Of a stretch of 64,000 nucleotides of DNA, positions 34,344 through 44,151 are shown in pieces; the first letter of the stretch is position 1; each line of letters opens with the position of its first letter. Location: assembly GCF_018200035.1 (NCBI RefSeq), contig NZ_CP073581.1:2352501-2416500 (forward strand), written 5' to 3'. The notes beneath the pieces were generated by a model. That model had not been told where the DNA came from and searched no databases. It saw only the letters and a list, made by a program, of their open reading frames with translations. Position numbers and translations under genes: made by a program. The stretch is from Sulfitobacter albidus (GTDB lineage: Bacteria > Pseudomonadota > Alphaproteobacteria > Rhodobacterales > Rhodobacteraceae).

Positions 34344-36209
34344 TCAGCCCCGCTCGTGGAAATAGGCATAGATCGTTTCGGCCAGCGCGTCCGACACCCC
34401 CTCGACCGCCTTGAGATCGTTGAGGTTCGCGCGCCCCACGGCCTTGGCCGAGCCGAAGTGCGCCAGAAGCGCGCGTTTGCGCGTGGCCCCCACGCCCGGC
34501 ACATCGTCCAGCGGGGTGGCCCCGACGGATTTGGCGCGTTTCGCGCGGTGGGTCCCGATGGCAAAGCGGTGCGCCTCATCCCGCAGACGCTGGATGAAAT
34601 AGAGCACCGGATCATTGTGGCGCAGCGCCTTTACGGGCTTGCCGGTGCGGTAGAATTCTTCCTTGCCCGCATCCCGGTCCTCCCCCTTGGCAACGCCGAC
34701 CATCGGAATATCCTCGACCCCGTATTCAACCATGATTTCGCGCACGGCGCTGACCTGCCCGGCCCCGCCGTCGATCAGCAGCAGATCGGGCCAATGACCT
34801 TCCTTGCGGTCGGGGTCTTCCTTGAGCAGGCGTTTGAAACGGCGGGTCAGCACTTCCTTCATCATGCCGAAATCGTCGCCGGGCGTGAGGTCATCGCCGC
34901 GGATGTTGAACTTGCGGTACTGGTTTTTCATCATGCCCTCTGGGCCCGCGACAATCATCGCCCCCACGGCAAAGGCACCTTGAATATGCGAGTTGTCGTA
35001 GACCTCGATCCGTTCGGGAGCCTTCGGCAGCTCGAACGCGTCGGCCAGCCCTTTGAGCAGTTTGGTCTGTGTCGCGCTTTCGGCCATCTTGCGCGCAAGG
35101 CTTTCGCGGGCGTTGCGCAGGGCGCCATCCACCAGCTCTGCCTTTTCGCCGCGCTGGGGCACGAGGATCTCGACCTTGCGGTCGATCTTGCTGCCCAACG
35201 CCTCGGCCATCAGATCGGGGTTTTCGATCTGGTTGCTGAGGATCAGCTGGCGGGGTGGCTCCCGCGTATCGTAGAATTGGCCGATGAACGCCTCCAGCAC
35301 TTCGGCCGCGTCCACGTCATCGCCGACACGGGGGTAGTAATCGTGATTGCCCCAGTTTTGGCCCGAACGGATGAAAAACACCTGCACGCAGGCCTGCCCA
35401 TCGGCCATGTGCAGCGCGATGATGTCCGCCTCGCTCACACCCTTGGGATTGATGCCCTGCGCGGTCTGCACCTGCGTGAGCGCCTTGATCCGGTCCCGCA
35501 GGGCGGCGGCGCGCTCGAATTCCATCTCTTCGCTGGCTTTGCCCATCTCCGCCGCAAGGCGTTGCTGGATGCCCGTCGTCTTGCCCGACAGGAATTTCTG
35601 CGCGTCCTGCACGGTTTGCGCGTAGTCCTCGGCGCTGATTTTCCCCACACAAGGGGCCGAGCAGCGTTTGATCTGGTATTGCAGGCAGGGCCGCGTGCGC
35701 GCCTCGAACTGGCTGTTTGAGCAATCGCGCAGCAGGAACACACGCTGCAGCTGGTTGAGCGTGCGGTTCACCGCGCCCGCACTGGCGAAGGGACCGTAGT
35801 AGGCGCCTTTTTCCTTCTTTGCGCCGCGGTGCTTCTTGATCTGCGGGTAGTCGTGGCCGGTGGTGACCAGTATGTTGGGAAAGCTCTTGTCGTCGCGCAG
35901 CAGCACGTTGAACTTGGGCTTGAGCTGCTTGATCAGGTTCTGCTCAAGCAGCAGCGCCTCGGTTTCCGTGCGCGTCGTGAGGAACATCATCGAGGCGGTA
36001 TTGGCGATCATGCGCGCGATGCGCCCGCTGTGGCCCGAGGGTCGCGCGTAGTTGCTGACCCGCGCCTTGAGATTGCGCGCCTTGCCGACATAGAGCACCC
36101 GACTTTCGCTATCGAGCATCCGGTACACGCCCGGCGAGCCGTCGAGGGTTTTCAGATAGCCTTGAATGACGTCGTAGCCGGTTTTTACGTTCTCATCTGT
36201 TCCGGTCAT
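34344..36209 (-). CDS. uvrC: Excinuclease ABC subunit UvrC
   Basis: A 621-residue nucleotide excision repair nuclease that makes both incisions around a lesion bound by UvrB. Domain order is complete: GIY-YIG nuclease ([22 protein letters not shown]), the Cys-rich linker [18 protein letters not shown], the UvrB-binding UVR region ([20 protein letters not shown] near residue 210), the RNase H-like endonuclease ([30 protein letters not shown]) and the C-terminal helix-hairpin-helix ([20 protein letters not shown]). Full length and uninterrupted. Confidence 0.97.
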   Translation of the reverse strand: MTGTDENVKTGYDVIQGYLKTLDGSPGVYRMLDSESRVLYVGKARNLKARVSNYARPSGHSGRIARMIANTASMMFLTTRTETEALLLEQNLIKQLKPKFNVLLRDDKSFPNILVTTGHDYPQIKKHRGAKKEKGAYYGPFASAGAVNRTLNQLQRVFLLRDCSNSQFEARTRPCLQYQIKRCSAPCVGKISAEDYAQTVQDAQKFLSGKTTGIQQRLAAEMGKASEEMEFERAAALRDRIKALTQVQTAQGINPKGVSEADIIALHMADGQACVQVFFIRSGQNWGNHDYYPRVGDDVDAAEVLEAFIGQFYDTREPPRQLILSNQIENPDLMAEALGSKIDRKVEILVPQRGEKAELVDGALRNARESLARKMAESATQTKLLKGLADAFELPKAPERIEVYDNSHIQGAFAVGAMIVAGPEGMMKNQYRKFNIRGDDLTPGDDFGMMKEVLTRRFKRLLKEDPDRKEGHWPDLLLIDGGAGQVSAVREIMVEYGVEDIPMVGVAKGEDRDAGKEEFYRTGKPVKALRHNDPVLYFIQRLRDEAHRFAIGTHRAKRAKSVGATPLDDVPGVGATRKRALLAHFGSAKAVGRANLNDLKAVEGVSDALAETIYAYFHERG

Positions 36210-36494
36210 GTCTGCCCGATTCTTCTTTTCGCTTCACATCCCTTGGGGAGCTTCAATGGAAAACCTGTCCACCATTTCTGTGGATAACTCCGCGTATAAC
36301 TTTTCGGCGTTCCGGATTTTCCCTTGCAAATTAAAGGCTTCCCCGAAGCGCCTAAAAATACGGCAGGATATTAAGGCTTTGAAATCAAATAGTTTATTTA
36401 TTAACCGCTGTTAATTCTCGCTTTTTACGTGTATTTTGCCGCAACCCTTTCAGGTCGTCCGGTAGCGGTGCACAACTTTTGCGGTCTCGCGCCC
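36210..36494. other. AT-rich intergenic region with one consensus DnaA box
   Basis: This 285-base gap between uvrC and the upstream reductase is much richer in A and T than its surroundings, especially 36290-36430. It contains TTATCCACA on the minus strand (36279-36287), a perfect DnaA-box consensus, and a short hairpin GCTTC/GAAGC at 36337-36349 followed on the minus strand by CTTTAATTT, which could terminate the upstream operon. The uvrC promoter must be here. No open frame of note was found in it. Confidence 0.5.
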
Positions 36495-37274
36495 CTATTC
36501 CACCCCGATCACGTCCGGTGTTTGCCAGCCAAGGTGTTGGCCCCCATCCACGCACAGCAGTTGCCCCGTAACCCCCGGCGCCTCCAGAAAATAGCCAAGA
36601 GCGCCCGTGATGTCCCGCGGATTCGCCCCCCTGTGCAAAACCGTCGCGGCGCGTTGCGCGGCAAAATGCGCGGGCGATTGGCGCGCGCCCTGCAGGGTCG
36701 GGCCCGGACCGATGGCGTTCACCCGGATCGCGGGGGCAAGCGCTTGCGCGGTGGTTTGCGTCAGGGTCCACAGCCCCGCCTTCGCCAAGGTATAGGTCAT
36801 GAATTCCGGCGTCAGCTTGCGCACACGCTGGTCGATCATGTTGACGATCAGACCGGCGGCCAGTGGCTCCCCCGCGTCGTCCTGTGCCGCCTTGAGCCCC
36901 TGCGCGGCCATGGCCTGCGTCAGCGCAAAGGGGGCGCGCAGGTTGGAATTGACGTGCCGCTCCCAGCTGTCGCGTGTGGCGCTGTGCAGCGTATCGTACT
37001 CGAATATCGAGGCGTTGTTGATCAGGCAGGTGATCGGTCCGCCCAGGGCCTCCGCCGCGCGGGGCAGCAGCCCCTCCATCGCGTCGAGATCCAGAAGATC
37101 GGCCTGAATGGCCACAGCCCGCGCGCCGGTCTTTTCCACAGCGGCGACCGTTTCCTGCGCGCCTTGCGCTGAGGACGCATAGTGTACGGCCACATCATAG
37201 CCGCGCGCGCCGAGATAGATCGCCATAGCACGACCCAGCCGGTGCCCTGCCCCTGTCACCAATGCCCGTGTCAT
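36495..37274 (-). CDS. SDR-family pteridine reductase (FolM/PTR1-like)
   Basis: A 259-residue short-chain dehydrogenase with the PTR1/FolM variant of the cofactor loop, TGAGHRLG (TGx3RxG), marking NADPH-dependent pteridine reductases. Other matches are NNASIFEYD, IVNMIDQRVRKLTP (the active-site Asp of PTR1) and YTLAK with catalytic Tyr and Lys, then IRVNAIGPGPTL. FolM reduces dihydromonapterin and dihydrofolate. Being last in an operon, with the molybdopterin genes moaDE beyond uvrC, is suggestive but not proof of a pterin link. Its ATG directly abuts the antiporter stop. Confidence 0.85.
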   Translation of the reverse strand: MTRALVTGAGHRLGRAMAIYLGARGYDVAVHYASSAQGAQETVAAVEKTGARAVAIQADLLDLDAMEGLLPRAAEALGGPITCLINNASIFEYDTLHSATRDSWERHVNSNLRAPFALTQAMAAQGLKAAQDDAGEPLAAGLIVNMIDQRVRKLTPEFMTYTLAKAGLWTLTQTTAQALAPAIRVNAIGPGPTLQGARQSPAHFAAQRAATVLHRGANPRDITGALGYFLEAPGVTGQLLCVDGGQHLGWQTPDVIGVE

Positions 37275-38237
37275 TCAGCCCGCCAATACCACAAAGAGAT
37301 ACAGCGCATATAGGGCGCTCAACGCAAATCCCCAAAGACGGGTGATGTTGAACCTGAAATAGACGAAGGGGATGAGCAGCAGGGATGCGGCGAGCATCAC
37401 CCACAGGTCGAACCGCAAAAACGCGGGATCCACGCTGATCGGACCGACCAGCGACGCCACACCGATGATCGCCAACAGGTTGAACATGTTGGAGCCGATG
37501 ACATTGCCCAGCGCCACATCCGCCTGACGCCGCAGCGCGGCCACCACGGTTGTCGCAAGCTCCGGCAGCGAGGTGCCGATGGCCACAAGGGTCAACCCGA
37601 TGACCGTATCGCTCACCCCAAAGGTGCGCGCGATGATCGTGGCGTTATCCACCAGCAGCGACGCGCCCAGCGGCAGGCCAACGAGCCCAAGCACCAGAAA
37701 CAAGCCGATGCGCCAGCCCGGCATATCCGGATCCAGCCCTTCAAGGTCTTCTTCCTCGGGTGCAGCACAGGCGTTTTCGGCCTTGCGATGCGCCCGCGCG
37801 TCACGGGCGGCGTCGAACAGCATCGCGGCAAGGGCTGCCAACAGGATCAGCCCCGCGATCCAGTCGAACACACCGCGAAAGGCCAGCAGGATGAACAGCG
37901 CGGTAGCGGCGATCATGTGATTGAAGGATTTGCGCGTATTGCATTCGGCCGTATGCATCGTCGCCAGCAGCGCGGGGATGCCCAGAACCAACAGGATATT
38001 CGCCGTGTTCGATCCCACGACATTGCCCAACGCGATACCGGGCACATCGTCCAGTACCGCCTTGATCGAAATCAAAAGCTCGGGCGCGGAGGTGCCGAAG
38101 GCTACGATTGTCAGCGATACGATCAGCGCGGGGATGCCGACCCGCAGGCTGAGGTTTACCGCCCCTTTGACCAGCGCATCCCCCGCCAGCAGCAGGATCA
38201 GCAGACCAAGTCCGGAAAGCAGCCACGCCGTAATCAT
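37275..38237 (-). CDS. Calcium/sodium:cation antiporter (CaCA family, YrbG-like)
   Basis: A 320-residue membrane protein with two inverted five-helix halves. Each has the alpha-repeat motif: IVAFGTSAPELLISIKAVL then LGNVVGSNTANILLVLG in the first half, and LVAIGTSLPELATTVVAAL then LGNVIGSNMFNLLAIIG in the second. These repeats form the ion-binding site of Na/Ca exchangers. A charged cytoplasmic loop (residues about 150-180, AENACAAPEEEDLEGLDPDM) separates the halves. The ATG overlaps the preceding 55-residue gene stop by four bases. Confidence 0.92.
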   Translation of the reverse strand: MITAWLLSGLGLLILLLAGDALVKGAVNLSLRVGIPALIVSLTIVAFGTSAPELLISIKAVLDDVPGIALGNVVGSNTANILLVLGIPALLATMHTAECNTRKSFNHMIAATALFILLAFRGVFDWIAGLILLAALAAMLFDAARDARAHRKAENACAAPEEEDLEGLDPDMPGWRIGLFLVLGLVGLPLGASLLVDNATIIARTFGVSDTVIGLTLVAIGTSLPELATTVVAALRRQADVALGNVIGSNMFNLLAIIGVASLVGPISVDPAFLRFDLWVMLAASLLLIPFVYFRFNITRLWGFALSALYALYLFVVLAG

Positions 38238-38401
38238 CCACGTCTCCCCGTACAGGGACAGGATCCCTTGCCGATGCGGTAGCGTCCGCAGGCCCGGCAT
38301 TTCTTTTGCGTCAGCGCCTTGCCCCCGATCCAGTGCATTTTCCCAAACCAGCCAAGCACACCGATGAACACAAGGAAAAGGGCAACAATCTTGAGGATCA
38401 T
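38234..38401 (-). CDS. 55-residue membrane-anchored zinc-ribbon-like protein
   Basis: A short gene hidden inside a longer spurious frame. It starts MILKIVALFLVFIGVLGWFG (membrane helix) and ends in a four-cysteine element KKCRACGRYRIGKGSCPC (CxxC...CxC), which resembles a rubredoxin-knuckle or zinc ribbon. The start lies one base after the S49 peptidase stop; its stop overlaps the antiporter ATG. This placement in a coupled operon supports expression. Function unknown; metal binding is inferred from the cysteines. Confidence 0.75.
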   Translation of the reverse strand: MILKIVALFLVFIGVLGWFGKMHWIGGKALTQKKCRACGRYRIGKGSCPCTGRRG

Positions 38402-38402
38402 G

Positions 38403-39200
38403 CTACAGCCCAAAACGCGCGTAGTGCGCGCGCTCTTCGACGGCGGCAAGCGCGTCGGTGGTGATCTGCGCGCCAAACCGCGACAACAGGCCCTTCTTGA
38501 TACCGTAGCGGCGGAATTTGACCTTCTTGCCAAAGCGTTTCTTGAGATGTGGCGTGATGTGATCAATGCCATCGATCAACCCAAGCTCGACCGCCTTGCG
38601 CGACACCCAGATCTCTCCGGTGAACAGATCGCGGTCGGTCGGAAGCTTACCCGCACGGCGGGCGGCGACGTAATCCTTGAAATTCCCGTGGATGTCTTCG
38701 AGCAGTTCCTTAAGGCGGGCGACGTCCTCCTCCCGCTCGGGGCGGAAAGGGTCGAGCATGGATTTCGACTGCCCGGCGGTATAGACGCGCCGCTCGATCC
38801 CGTTGCGGGCCATAAGCTCATGCACCCCGAACCCTGCCGAGATGACCCCGATGGACCCGACGATCGACGAGGCATCACCGTAAATCTCATCCGCCGCTGC
38901 CGCCAGCCAGTAGCCACCCGAGGCCGCGACATCCTCGACAAAGGCGATCACGGGGATCTCTTTCTCCTCGGCCAGCCGCCGGATGCGCGCACCGATCAGC
39001 GAGGATTGCACGGGGCTGCCCCCTGGGGAGTTGATCTGCAAAGCGACTGCGGCCGGCTTGCCCTTGCTGAACGCCTTTTCAATCACCGGCCCCATGGTCG
39101 CGTCGTTCAGCGCGCCGCGCCCCGTACTGCCGATTACGCCTGACAGGCGGATCACCGCGACGGTGGGTTCTTTTTTGCGGATACCGAGCCATTCAATCAT
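38403..39200 (-). CDS. S49 family peptidase (SppA/SohB-like)
   Basis: A 265-residue serine peptidase of the Clp/crotonase fold. It has VAVIRLSGVIGSTG, ALQINSPGGSPVQSS, the nucleophile region AFVEDVAASGGYWLAAAADEI (Ser in ASGG) and SIVGSIGVISAGF, plus the conserved lysine in GQSKSMLDPFRP. It lacks a strong signal peptide in this start, so it may be a short, cytoplasmic or peripherally bound SppA-type enzyme degrading membrane-embedded peptides. First gene of a run with a zinc-ribbon protein, antiporter and reductase. Confidence 0.9.
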   Translation of the reverse strand: MIEWLGIRKKEPTVAVIRLSGVIGSTGRGALNDATMGPVIEKAFSKGKPAAVALQINSPGGSPVQSSLIGARIRRLAEEKEIPVIAFVEDVAASGGYWLAAAADEIYGDASSIVGSIGVISAGFGVHELMARNGIERRVYTAGQSKSMLDPFRPEREEDVARLKELLEDIHGNFKDYVAARRAGKLPTDRDLFTGEIWVSRKAVELGLIDGIDHITPHLKKRFGKKVKFRRYGIKKGLLSRFGAQITTDALAAVEERAHYARFGL

Positions 39201-39217
39201 GCTCACGTATGTAGAGC

Positions 39218-39245
39218 GCGCGCGCCGCCGCAACAAGGCGCGCGC
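39218..39245 (-). repeat. GC-rich inverted repeat between the ABC permease and S49 genes
   Basis: A nine-base perfect inverted repeat (GCGCGCGCC / GGCGCGCGC) with a ten-base loop occupies the 51-base gap. There is no T tract on the minus strand, so it is not a classical terminator; it may attenuate or stabilise the mRNA between the transporter and peptidase genes. Confidence 0.4.
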
Positions 39246-39251
39246 CCGCCT

Positions 39252-40013
39252 TTATTGCCGGATGCGCCAGCCCGTCTTGAAGATCCACCAGATGATGCCG
39301 AGGCACAGCGCGGTAAACCCAGCGATGGCCAGCAGGCTCAGCCCGATGGGCACATCCGCACTGCCGTAGAACGACCAGCGGAAGCCCGAGATCAGATAGA
39401 CCACCGGATTGAAGTGCGAAATCAACTGCCAGACCGGCGGCAGCATCGAGATCGAATAGAACGAGCCTCCAAGGAAGATCAGCGGCGTGATGATCAGCAG
39501 CGGCACCAGTTGCAACTGCTCGAAATTACCCGCCCAGATGCCGATGATGAAGCCCATCAGCGCAAAGCTGATACAGGTCAGCACCAGAAACCCGACCATG
39601 GCCAGCGGGTGCTGGATCTGGAAATCGACAAAGAAATACGCGGTAATCAGGATCACCACCCCGATGAACAGCGCCTTGGTCGCCGCCGCCCCGACATAGC
39701 CCATCACGATTTCAAGGAAATTCACGGGGGCGGAGAGAAGTTCGAATATCGTGCCGATGAACTTCGGGAAATAGATCCCGAAACTGGCGTTGCTGATCGA
39801 CTGCGTGATGACGCTGAGCATGATCAGCCCCGGCACGATGAACGCGCCGTAGCTGACGCCCTCGATCTCGTCGATGCGGCTGCCGATGGCGGCGCCGAAC
39901 ACCACGAAATACAGCGAGGTCGAGACGACGGGCGAGATGAAGCTTTGCGTAATGGTGCGGAAAAAACGCGCCATCTCAAAGACGTAGATGGATTTGATCG
40001 CGGTCCAGTTCAT
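39252..40013 (-). CDS. ABC-2 type transporter permease
   Basis: A 253-residue inner-membrane protein with six predicted helices and the ABC-2 pattern: a cytoplasmic N-terminal amphipathic start ([21 protein letters not shown]), [42 protein letters not shown] and the conserved [19 protein letters not shown] before the last two helices. It pairs with the ATPase immediately upstream (ATGA overlap) to form an exporter of the NodJ/DrrB/YadH class; substrate unknown. Confidence 0.92.
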   Translation of the reverse strand: MNWTAIKSIYVFEMARFFRTITQSFISPVVSTSLYFVVFGAAIGSRIDEIEGVSYGAFIVPGLIMLSVITQSISNASFGIYFPKFIGTIFELLSAPVNFLEIVMGYVGAAATKALFIGVVILITAYFFVDFQIQHPLAMVGFLVLTCISFALMGFIIGIWAGNFEQLQLVPLLIITPLIFLGGSFYSISMLPPVWQLISHFNPVVYLISGFRWSFYGSADVPIGLSLLAIAGFTALCLGIIWWIFKTGWRIRQ

Positions 40014-40942
40014 GCGCCGTCCTCCTTGTGCACCATATCGACAAAGATATCCTCAAGGCTCGATTGCCGGGTGACGACGTCGCGCAGCGTGAGGCCCGCA
40101 TCGGCCACGGCGGCCAGCAATTTGGTGATGCCCGTGCGCTCTGCGCGGGTGTCGTAGGTGTAGATCAGCGCGCCGCCGTCGTCAGACAGGCGCAGAGCCT
40201 CCGATTGCAGGCTTGCGGGGACCTCGCTGAGCGGCTCTGTCAGTTGCACCTCAAGCTCTTTCTTGCCCAGACGCGCCATCAGCGTGTCCTTGTCCTCGAC
40301 CAGCAGGATCTCCCCGTCCGAGATGACGCCGACGCGGTCGGCAATGGCTTCGGCCTCTTCGATGTAGTGGGTGGTCAGGATGATCGTCACGCCGTCGCGC
40401 TTCAGCTCGGCCACGATTTCCCACATGTCGCGGCGCAGTTCGACATCGACGCCGGCGGTTGGCTCATCCAGAAACAGCACGCGCGGCTCGTGGCTGAGCG
40501 CCTTGGCGATGAGCACCCGGCGTTTCATGCCGCCCGAAAGCTCGCGGATCTGGTTGTCGCGCTTGTCCCACAGGCTCAGCTGTTTGAGGATTTTCTCGAT
40601 CAGGGCGGGATTGGCCGGTTTGCCGAACAGCCCGCGCGAGAAGCGCACGGTGTTCTGCACCCGCTCGAACGGCTCAAGGTTGATCTCTTGCGGGACCAGC
40701 CCGATCATCGCGCGTGCGGCGCGGAAATCGGTGATCGTGTCGTGGCCGCCCACGCTGACGCTTCCGGCGGTCGCGGTCGTGATGCCGCAGACGGTCGAGA
40801 TCAACGTCGTCTTGCCCGCCCCGTTGGGGCCGAGAAGCGCGAGGATCTCGCCCTCGTCAATCTCAAGGCTCACGCCCTTGAGCGCCTCGAACCCGCCTGC
40901 GTAGGCCTTGCACAGATCGGTGACTTTGAGAATTGGTGCCAT
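40010..40942 (-). CDS. ABC transporter ATP-binding protein
   Basis: A 310-residue ATPase: Walker [11 protein letters not shown]-loop [11 protein letters not shown], signature [15 protein letters not shown], Walker [13 protein letters not shown] and H-loop [11 protein letters not shown]-terminal extension from about residue 225 ([13 protein letters not shown]) has a small beta domain common in ABC-2 drug and polysaccharide exporters. It starts the transporter pair and overlaps the permease gene by four bases. Confidence 0.93.
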   Translation of the reverse strand: MAPILKVTDLCKAYAGGFEALKGVSLEIDEGEILALLGPNGAGKTTLISTVCGITTATAGSVSVGGHDTITDFRAARAMIGLVPQEINLEPFERVQNTVRFSRGLFGKPANPALIEKILKQLSLWDKRDNQIRELSGGMKRRVLIAKALSHEPRVLFLDEPTAGVDVELRRDMWEIVAELKRDGVTIILTTHYIEEAEAIADRVGVISDGEILLVEDKDTLMARLGKKELEVQLTEPLSEVPASLQSEALRLSDDGGALIYTYDTRAERTGITKLLAAVADAGLTLRDVVTRQSSLEDIFVDMVHKEDGA

Positions 40943-41036
40943 GCGCCCTCCGGATATCGACCTTTTCTAAACCAGAACGCGCGGGCGGCAACAAGGGCGC
41001 TGGACAGTGCGCGTATCTTTGATCAAACCTGCACGG

Positions 41037-42011
41037 ATGAACACTGGCGCGCAAAACCGTGCGGGTGCGGCGATCGGCTTTGTGCTGTTTGGCGTGCTGT
41101 GCATCTCTCTCAACGACATGCTGATCAAACAGCTCTCCTCGGGCTATCCCCTGCATCAGATCGTGTTTTTCCGCAGCGCCATCGCGCTGGTGATCACGCT
41201 GGTGTTTCTGCAGTTCGAGGGCGGTTTTATCGCGCTGCGCACCGATGCGGTGGGGCTGCATGTGATGCGCGGGCTGCTGGTCGTGATCGCCAACATGTCG
41301 TATTTCGCGGCCCTTGCGGTGCTGCCATTGGCGGATGCCACCGCACTGTTCTTCGTGGCACCGCTGTTCATCACGCTGCTGTCGATCCCCATTCTGGGCG
41401 AACGCGTGGGCCCCCTGCGCATCGGTGCCGTACTGGTCGGCTTTATCGGTGTGGTGATCATGCAGCGCCCGTGGGAGAGCAGCCTTGAGGTGTCGCGCAT
41501 CGTGCTGTTGCTGCCGGTACTTGCGGCGCTGACCTACGCGCTCAACCAGTTGATGACGCGCAGGCTGGGGGTCAAGGCCCCTGCGTCGGTGCTGGCGATC
41601 TATATTCAGGGCACGTTCACACTGGTGTCTGTCGGGTTCTTTATCGTGGCAGGCGACGGGAAATTTGCCGAAGGGGTCGAGAATGCCTCGATGGTGTTTT
41701 TGCTACGCGCCTGGGTCTGGCCGCCCGCGCAGGATCTGTGGGTGCTGATCGGCATGGGGGTGAACGGCGCGCTCATCGGCTATGCGCTGAGCCAGGCCTA
41801 CCGCATCGCGGACGCCGCCACCGTGGCACCGTTCGAATACGTCGGCCTGCCGCTGGCGGTGATCTGGGGCTTCGCCATCTTTGGCGATCTGCCCAGCTGG
41901 GAAGTCTGGGTGGGCATCGCGCTGATCGTGGCCTCGGGGCTGTTCGTGTTCTTCCGCGAGCGCATGAAGGCGCAGCGCGTCACGCCCCGCCCCGTCGCGC
42001 GGCGTCACTAG
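41037..42011 (+). CDS. EamA family (DMT) transporter
   Basis: A 324-residue inner-membrane protein with ten helices in two EamA repeats: NRAGAAIGFVLFGVLCISLN to LADATALFFVAPLFITLLSI, and VLLLPVLAALTYALNQLMTR to YRIADAATVAPFEYVGLPLA. Such drug/metabolite transporters export or import small metabolites; substrate cannot be predicted. A GTG at 41007 would add ten residues and has AAGGG upstream, so the exact start is uncertain. The stop TAG shares CTAG with the convergent oxidoreductase. Confidence 0.9.
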   Translation: MNTGAQNRAGAAIGFVLFGVLCISLNDMLIKQLSSGYPLHQIVFFRSAIALVITLVFLQFEGGFIALRTDAVGLHVMRGLLVVIANMSYFAALAVLPLADATALFFVAPLFITLLSIPILGERVGPLRIGAVLVGFIGVVIMQRPWESSLEVSRIVLLLPVLAALTYALNQLMTRRLGVKAPASVLAIYIQGTFTLVSVGFFIVAGDGKFAEGVENASMVFLLRAWVWPPAQDLWVLIGMGVNGALIGYALSQAYRIADAATVAPFEYVGLPLAVIWGFAIFGDLPSWEVWVGIALIVASGLFVFFRERMKAQRVTPRPVARRH

Positions 42012-42973
42012 GCGGTGCAATCCACCACGACCTTGCCCGTGGCCTGACGGGTCCGAAGCAGCGCCAGCGCATCGTTTGCCTGCCCCAGTGGCAGTACATT
42101 GGACACATGCGGTTTGATCTTACCCTGCACGTACCAGTCGATCAGCGCGGCGAAACTGTCGGTCAGCACTTGAGGCCGCAATTTTGCGTAGCCGCCCCAA
42201 TAAAGGCCCAGCACGCTGAGATTCTTGACCAGCAGGATGTTGGCGGGGATCTGGGGGACGTCCCCGCTGGCGAACCCCAGCGGCAGGATCCGCGCCTCGC
42301 GGTTGCACGCGCGCAGGGCGGCGGTGAATTGATCGCCGCCGATGGGATCATAGATGACATCGGCGCCGCCCAGCGATTTCACGATCTCGCGAATATCGTC
42401 CGTCTCGGAATCGATCAGGTGATCGGCGCCCATCTCGCGACAGATCTCCAGCTTTTCGGGGCCCCGCGCGCAGGCGATGACCTCGGCGCCCATGACCTTC
42501 CCCAGCTCGACCGCTGTGAGGCCGACCCCACCTGAGGCGCCCAGCACCAAGAGCCGCTCCCCCGCACGCAGATGCGCCTTGTAATCAAGCGCCACGTGGC
42601 TGGTGCCGTACGTGATCAGAAAGGCCGCCGCGTCCTCGAACCCCATGGCATCGGGGATCGGCACGCAGACATTCGCAGGGATGGCGGCGTATTCGGCCAG
42701 CCCGTGAAATCCGGTATAGGCCGCGATGCGCTGGCCCGGTTGCAGGTGGGTGACCCCCTCGCCCACGGCCTCGACCGTGCCGGCAAGCTCCATCCCCAGC
42801 GTCGCGGGCAGCGCGGGCTTTTCCTGATAGGTGCCCTTGATGATGAGCAGATCGCCAAAATTCAGACCGCAGGTCGCAACCCTGACCAGCACCTCGCCCG
42901 CGTCCGGCGCAGGTGTCGGGAGATCGCGCAGTTCAAGCGGGCTACCGTGGGTTATCAGCTGCATCGCACGCAT
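42008..42973 (-). CDS. NADPH:quinone oxidoreductase family protein (zinc-independent MDR)
   Basis: A 321-residue medium-chain dehydrogenase. GroES-like N-terminal domain (VATCGLNFGDLLIIKGTYQE, where zinc-type enzymes have ligand cysteines that are missing) and Rossmann domain with VLGASGGVGLTAVELGKVMG at about 145-164. It probably reduces quinones or related carbonyls with NADPH. ATG 42973 has AGGAG seven bases upstream and is preferred over the internal ATG at 42964. Confidence 0.9.
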   Translation of the reverse strand: MRAMQLITHGSPLELRDLPTPAPDAGEVLVRVATCGLNFGDLLIIKGTYQEKPALPATLGMELAGTVEAVGEGVTHLQPGQRIAAYTGFHGLAEYAAIPANVCVPIPDAMGFEDAAAFLITYGTSHVALDYKAHLRAGERLLVLGASGGVGLTAVELGKVMGAEVIACARGPEKLEICREMGADHLIDSETDDIREIVKSLGGADVIYDPIGGDQFTAALRACNREARILPLGFASGDVPQIPANILLVKNLSVLGLYWGGYAKLRPQVLTDSFAALIDWYVQGKIKPHVSNVLPLGQANDALALLRTRQATGKVVVDCTA

Positions 42974-43033
42974 CGGGGGGCTCCTGTCTGACTGATGGGC
43001 ACGTTGCCCCGGCACGCGCGGCGGTGCAACTGC

Positions 43034-43144
43034 TCAGGGCATGATCGCGAGGCGGATCGCGTAGGCGACAACACCCAGAGCGGCAACACTCGCGATCCAG
43101 ATCAGCACGAACCACCCGATGCGGCGGCCCCAAGGCTTGGCCAT
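43034..43144 (-). CDS. DUF2474 small subunit of bd-type oxidase (36 residues)
   Basis: The peptide starts MAKPWGRRIGWFVLIW and contains one membrane helix through VAAYAIRLAIMP-like end. This matches DUF2474, the short protein encoded after cydB in cyanide-insensitive bd oxidases, comparable in role to E. coli CydX. The ATG overlaps the cydB stop by one base. Too short for routine ORF calling but well supported by position and sequence. Confidence 0.88.
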   Translation of the reverse strand: MAKPWGRRIGWFVLIWIASVAALGVVAYAIRLAIMP

Positions 43145-44151
43145 CAGTGATAGCCCTCCGCCGGATCGACCTTCCCGCGGAACACCCAGTAGGCGTAGGC
43201 AGTATAGATCAGGATCATCGGCACCAGCACCACCGTGCCCACCAGCGCAAAGCGCAGCGATTCGTCGGGGGCTGCGGCGTCCACGATGCTGAGGCTCGGC
43301 GGCACCATCATCGGATAAAAGCTGATGCCGATCCCGATGAAGCCCAGCACGAACAGCGCCTGCGCGCAGAGAAACGGGCGCACTTCCTGCTTTTTGCGCA
43401 GGCCAAAGAACAGGCCCGCGACCGCGCCCGCCAGCAGCACAGGCACAACCGCGCTCCACGCGGCCTGCGGCCAGCTGAACCAGCGCGAGAAATAGACACT
43501 GTCGAGGAAGGGTGTCCAGATGCTGACCGCGCCCATGCAGATCACGGTGCCGATGGCAAATGGCCACGCAAGGCTGTGCATGTGGCGCTGGATCCGCCCC
43601 TCAAGCTTCATGTTGAGCCATGTTGCCCCCAGCATGGCGTAGCCGATGGTCACCGCAACGCCGCAGAGCACCGAGAACGGCGTGAGCCAGTCCCACCAGC
43701 CGCCCGCATAGGCGCGGCCCTCAATCTCGATCCCCTGCACCAGCGCGCCCAGCGCGATGCCCTGACACATCGCCGCCGTCAGCGAGCCGCCAAAGAACGC
43801 CATGTCCCACAGCGGCTTCCACCGTTCGGTGCGCCAGCGGTATTCAAAGGCAACGCCGCGAAACACCAGTGCCAGCAGCATCAGGATGATCGGCATGTAA
43901 AGCGCGGGCATCACGATAGCATAGGCCAGCGGGAACACGGCAAACAGCCCGCCACCGCCCAGCACAAGCCATGTCTCGTTCCCGTCCCAGACCGGCGAGA
44001 CGGAGTTCATCATCACGCTGCGCTCTTCCTCGTCGTCGGTGAGCGGGAACAGCAGCCCGATGCCCAGATCGAAGCCGTCGAGCACGACATAGGTGAGAAC
44101 GGCGAAAGCGATGATGCCCGCCCAGATGAACGAAAGCTCAAACCCAAACAT
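43144..44151 (-). CDS. cydB: Cytochrome bd ubiquinol oxidase subunit II
   Basis: A 335-residue inner-membrane subunit with eight to nine helices. N-terminal YVVLDGFDLGIGLLFPLT and SVSPVWDGNETWLVLGGGGL are diagnostic of CydB/CioB. With CydA it forms a high-affinity quinol oxidase used at low oxygen or with inhibited haem-copper oxidases. One-base overlap with cydA upstream and with the DUF2474 gene downstream. Confidence 0.95.
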   Translation of the reverse strand: MFGFELSFIWAGIIAFAVLTYVVLDGFDLGIGLLFPLTDDEEERSVMMNSVSPVWDGNETWLVLGGGGLFAVFPLAYAIVMPALYMPIILMLLALVFRGVAFEYRWRTERWKPLWDMAFFGGSLTAAMCQGIALGALVQGIEIEGRAYAGGWWDWLTPFSVLCGVAVTIGYAMLGATWLNMKLEGRIQRHMHSLAWPFAIGTVICMGAVSIWTPFLDSVYFSRWFSWPQAAWSAVVPVLLAGAVAGLFFGLRKKQEVRPFLCAQALFVLGFIGIGISFYPMMVPPSLSIVDAAAPDESLRFALVGTVVLVPMILIYTAYAYWVFRGKVDPAEGYH

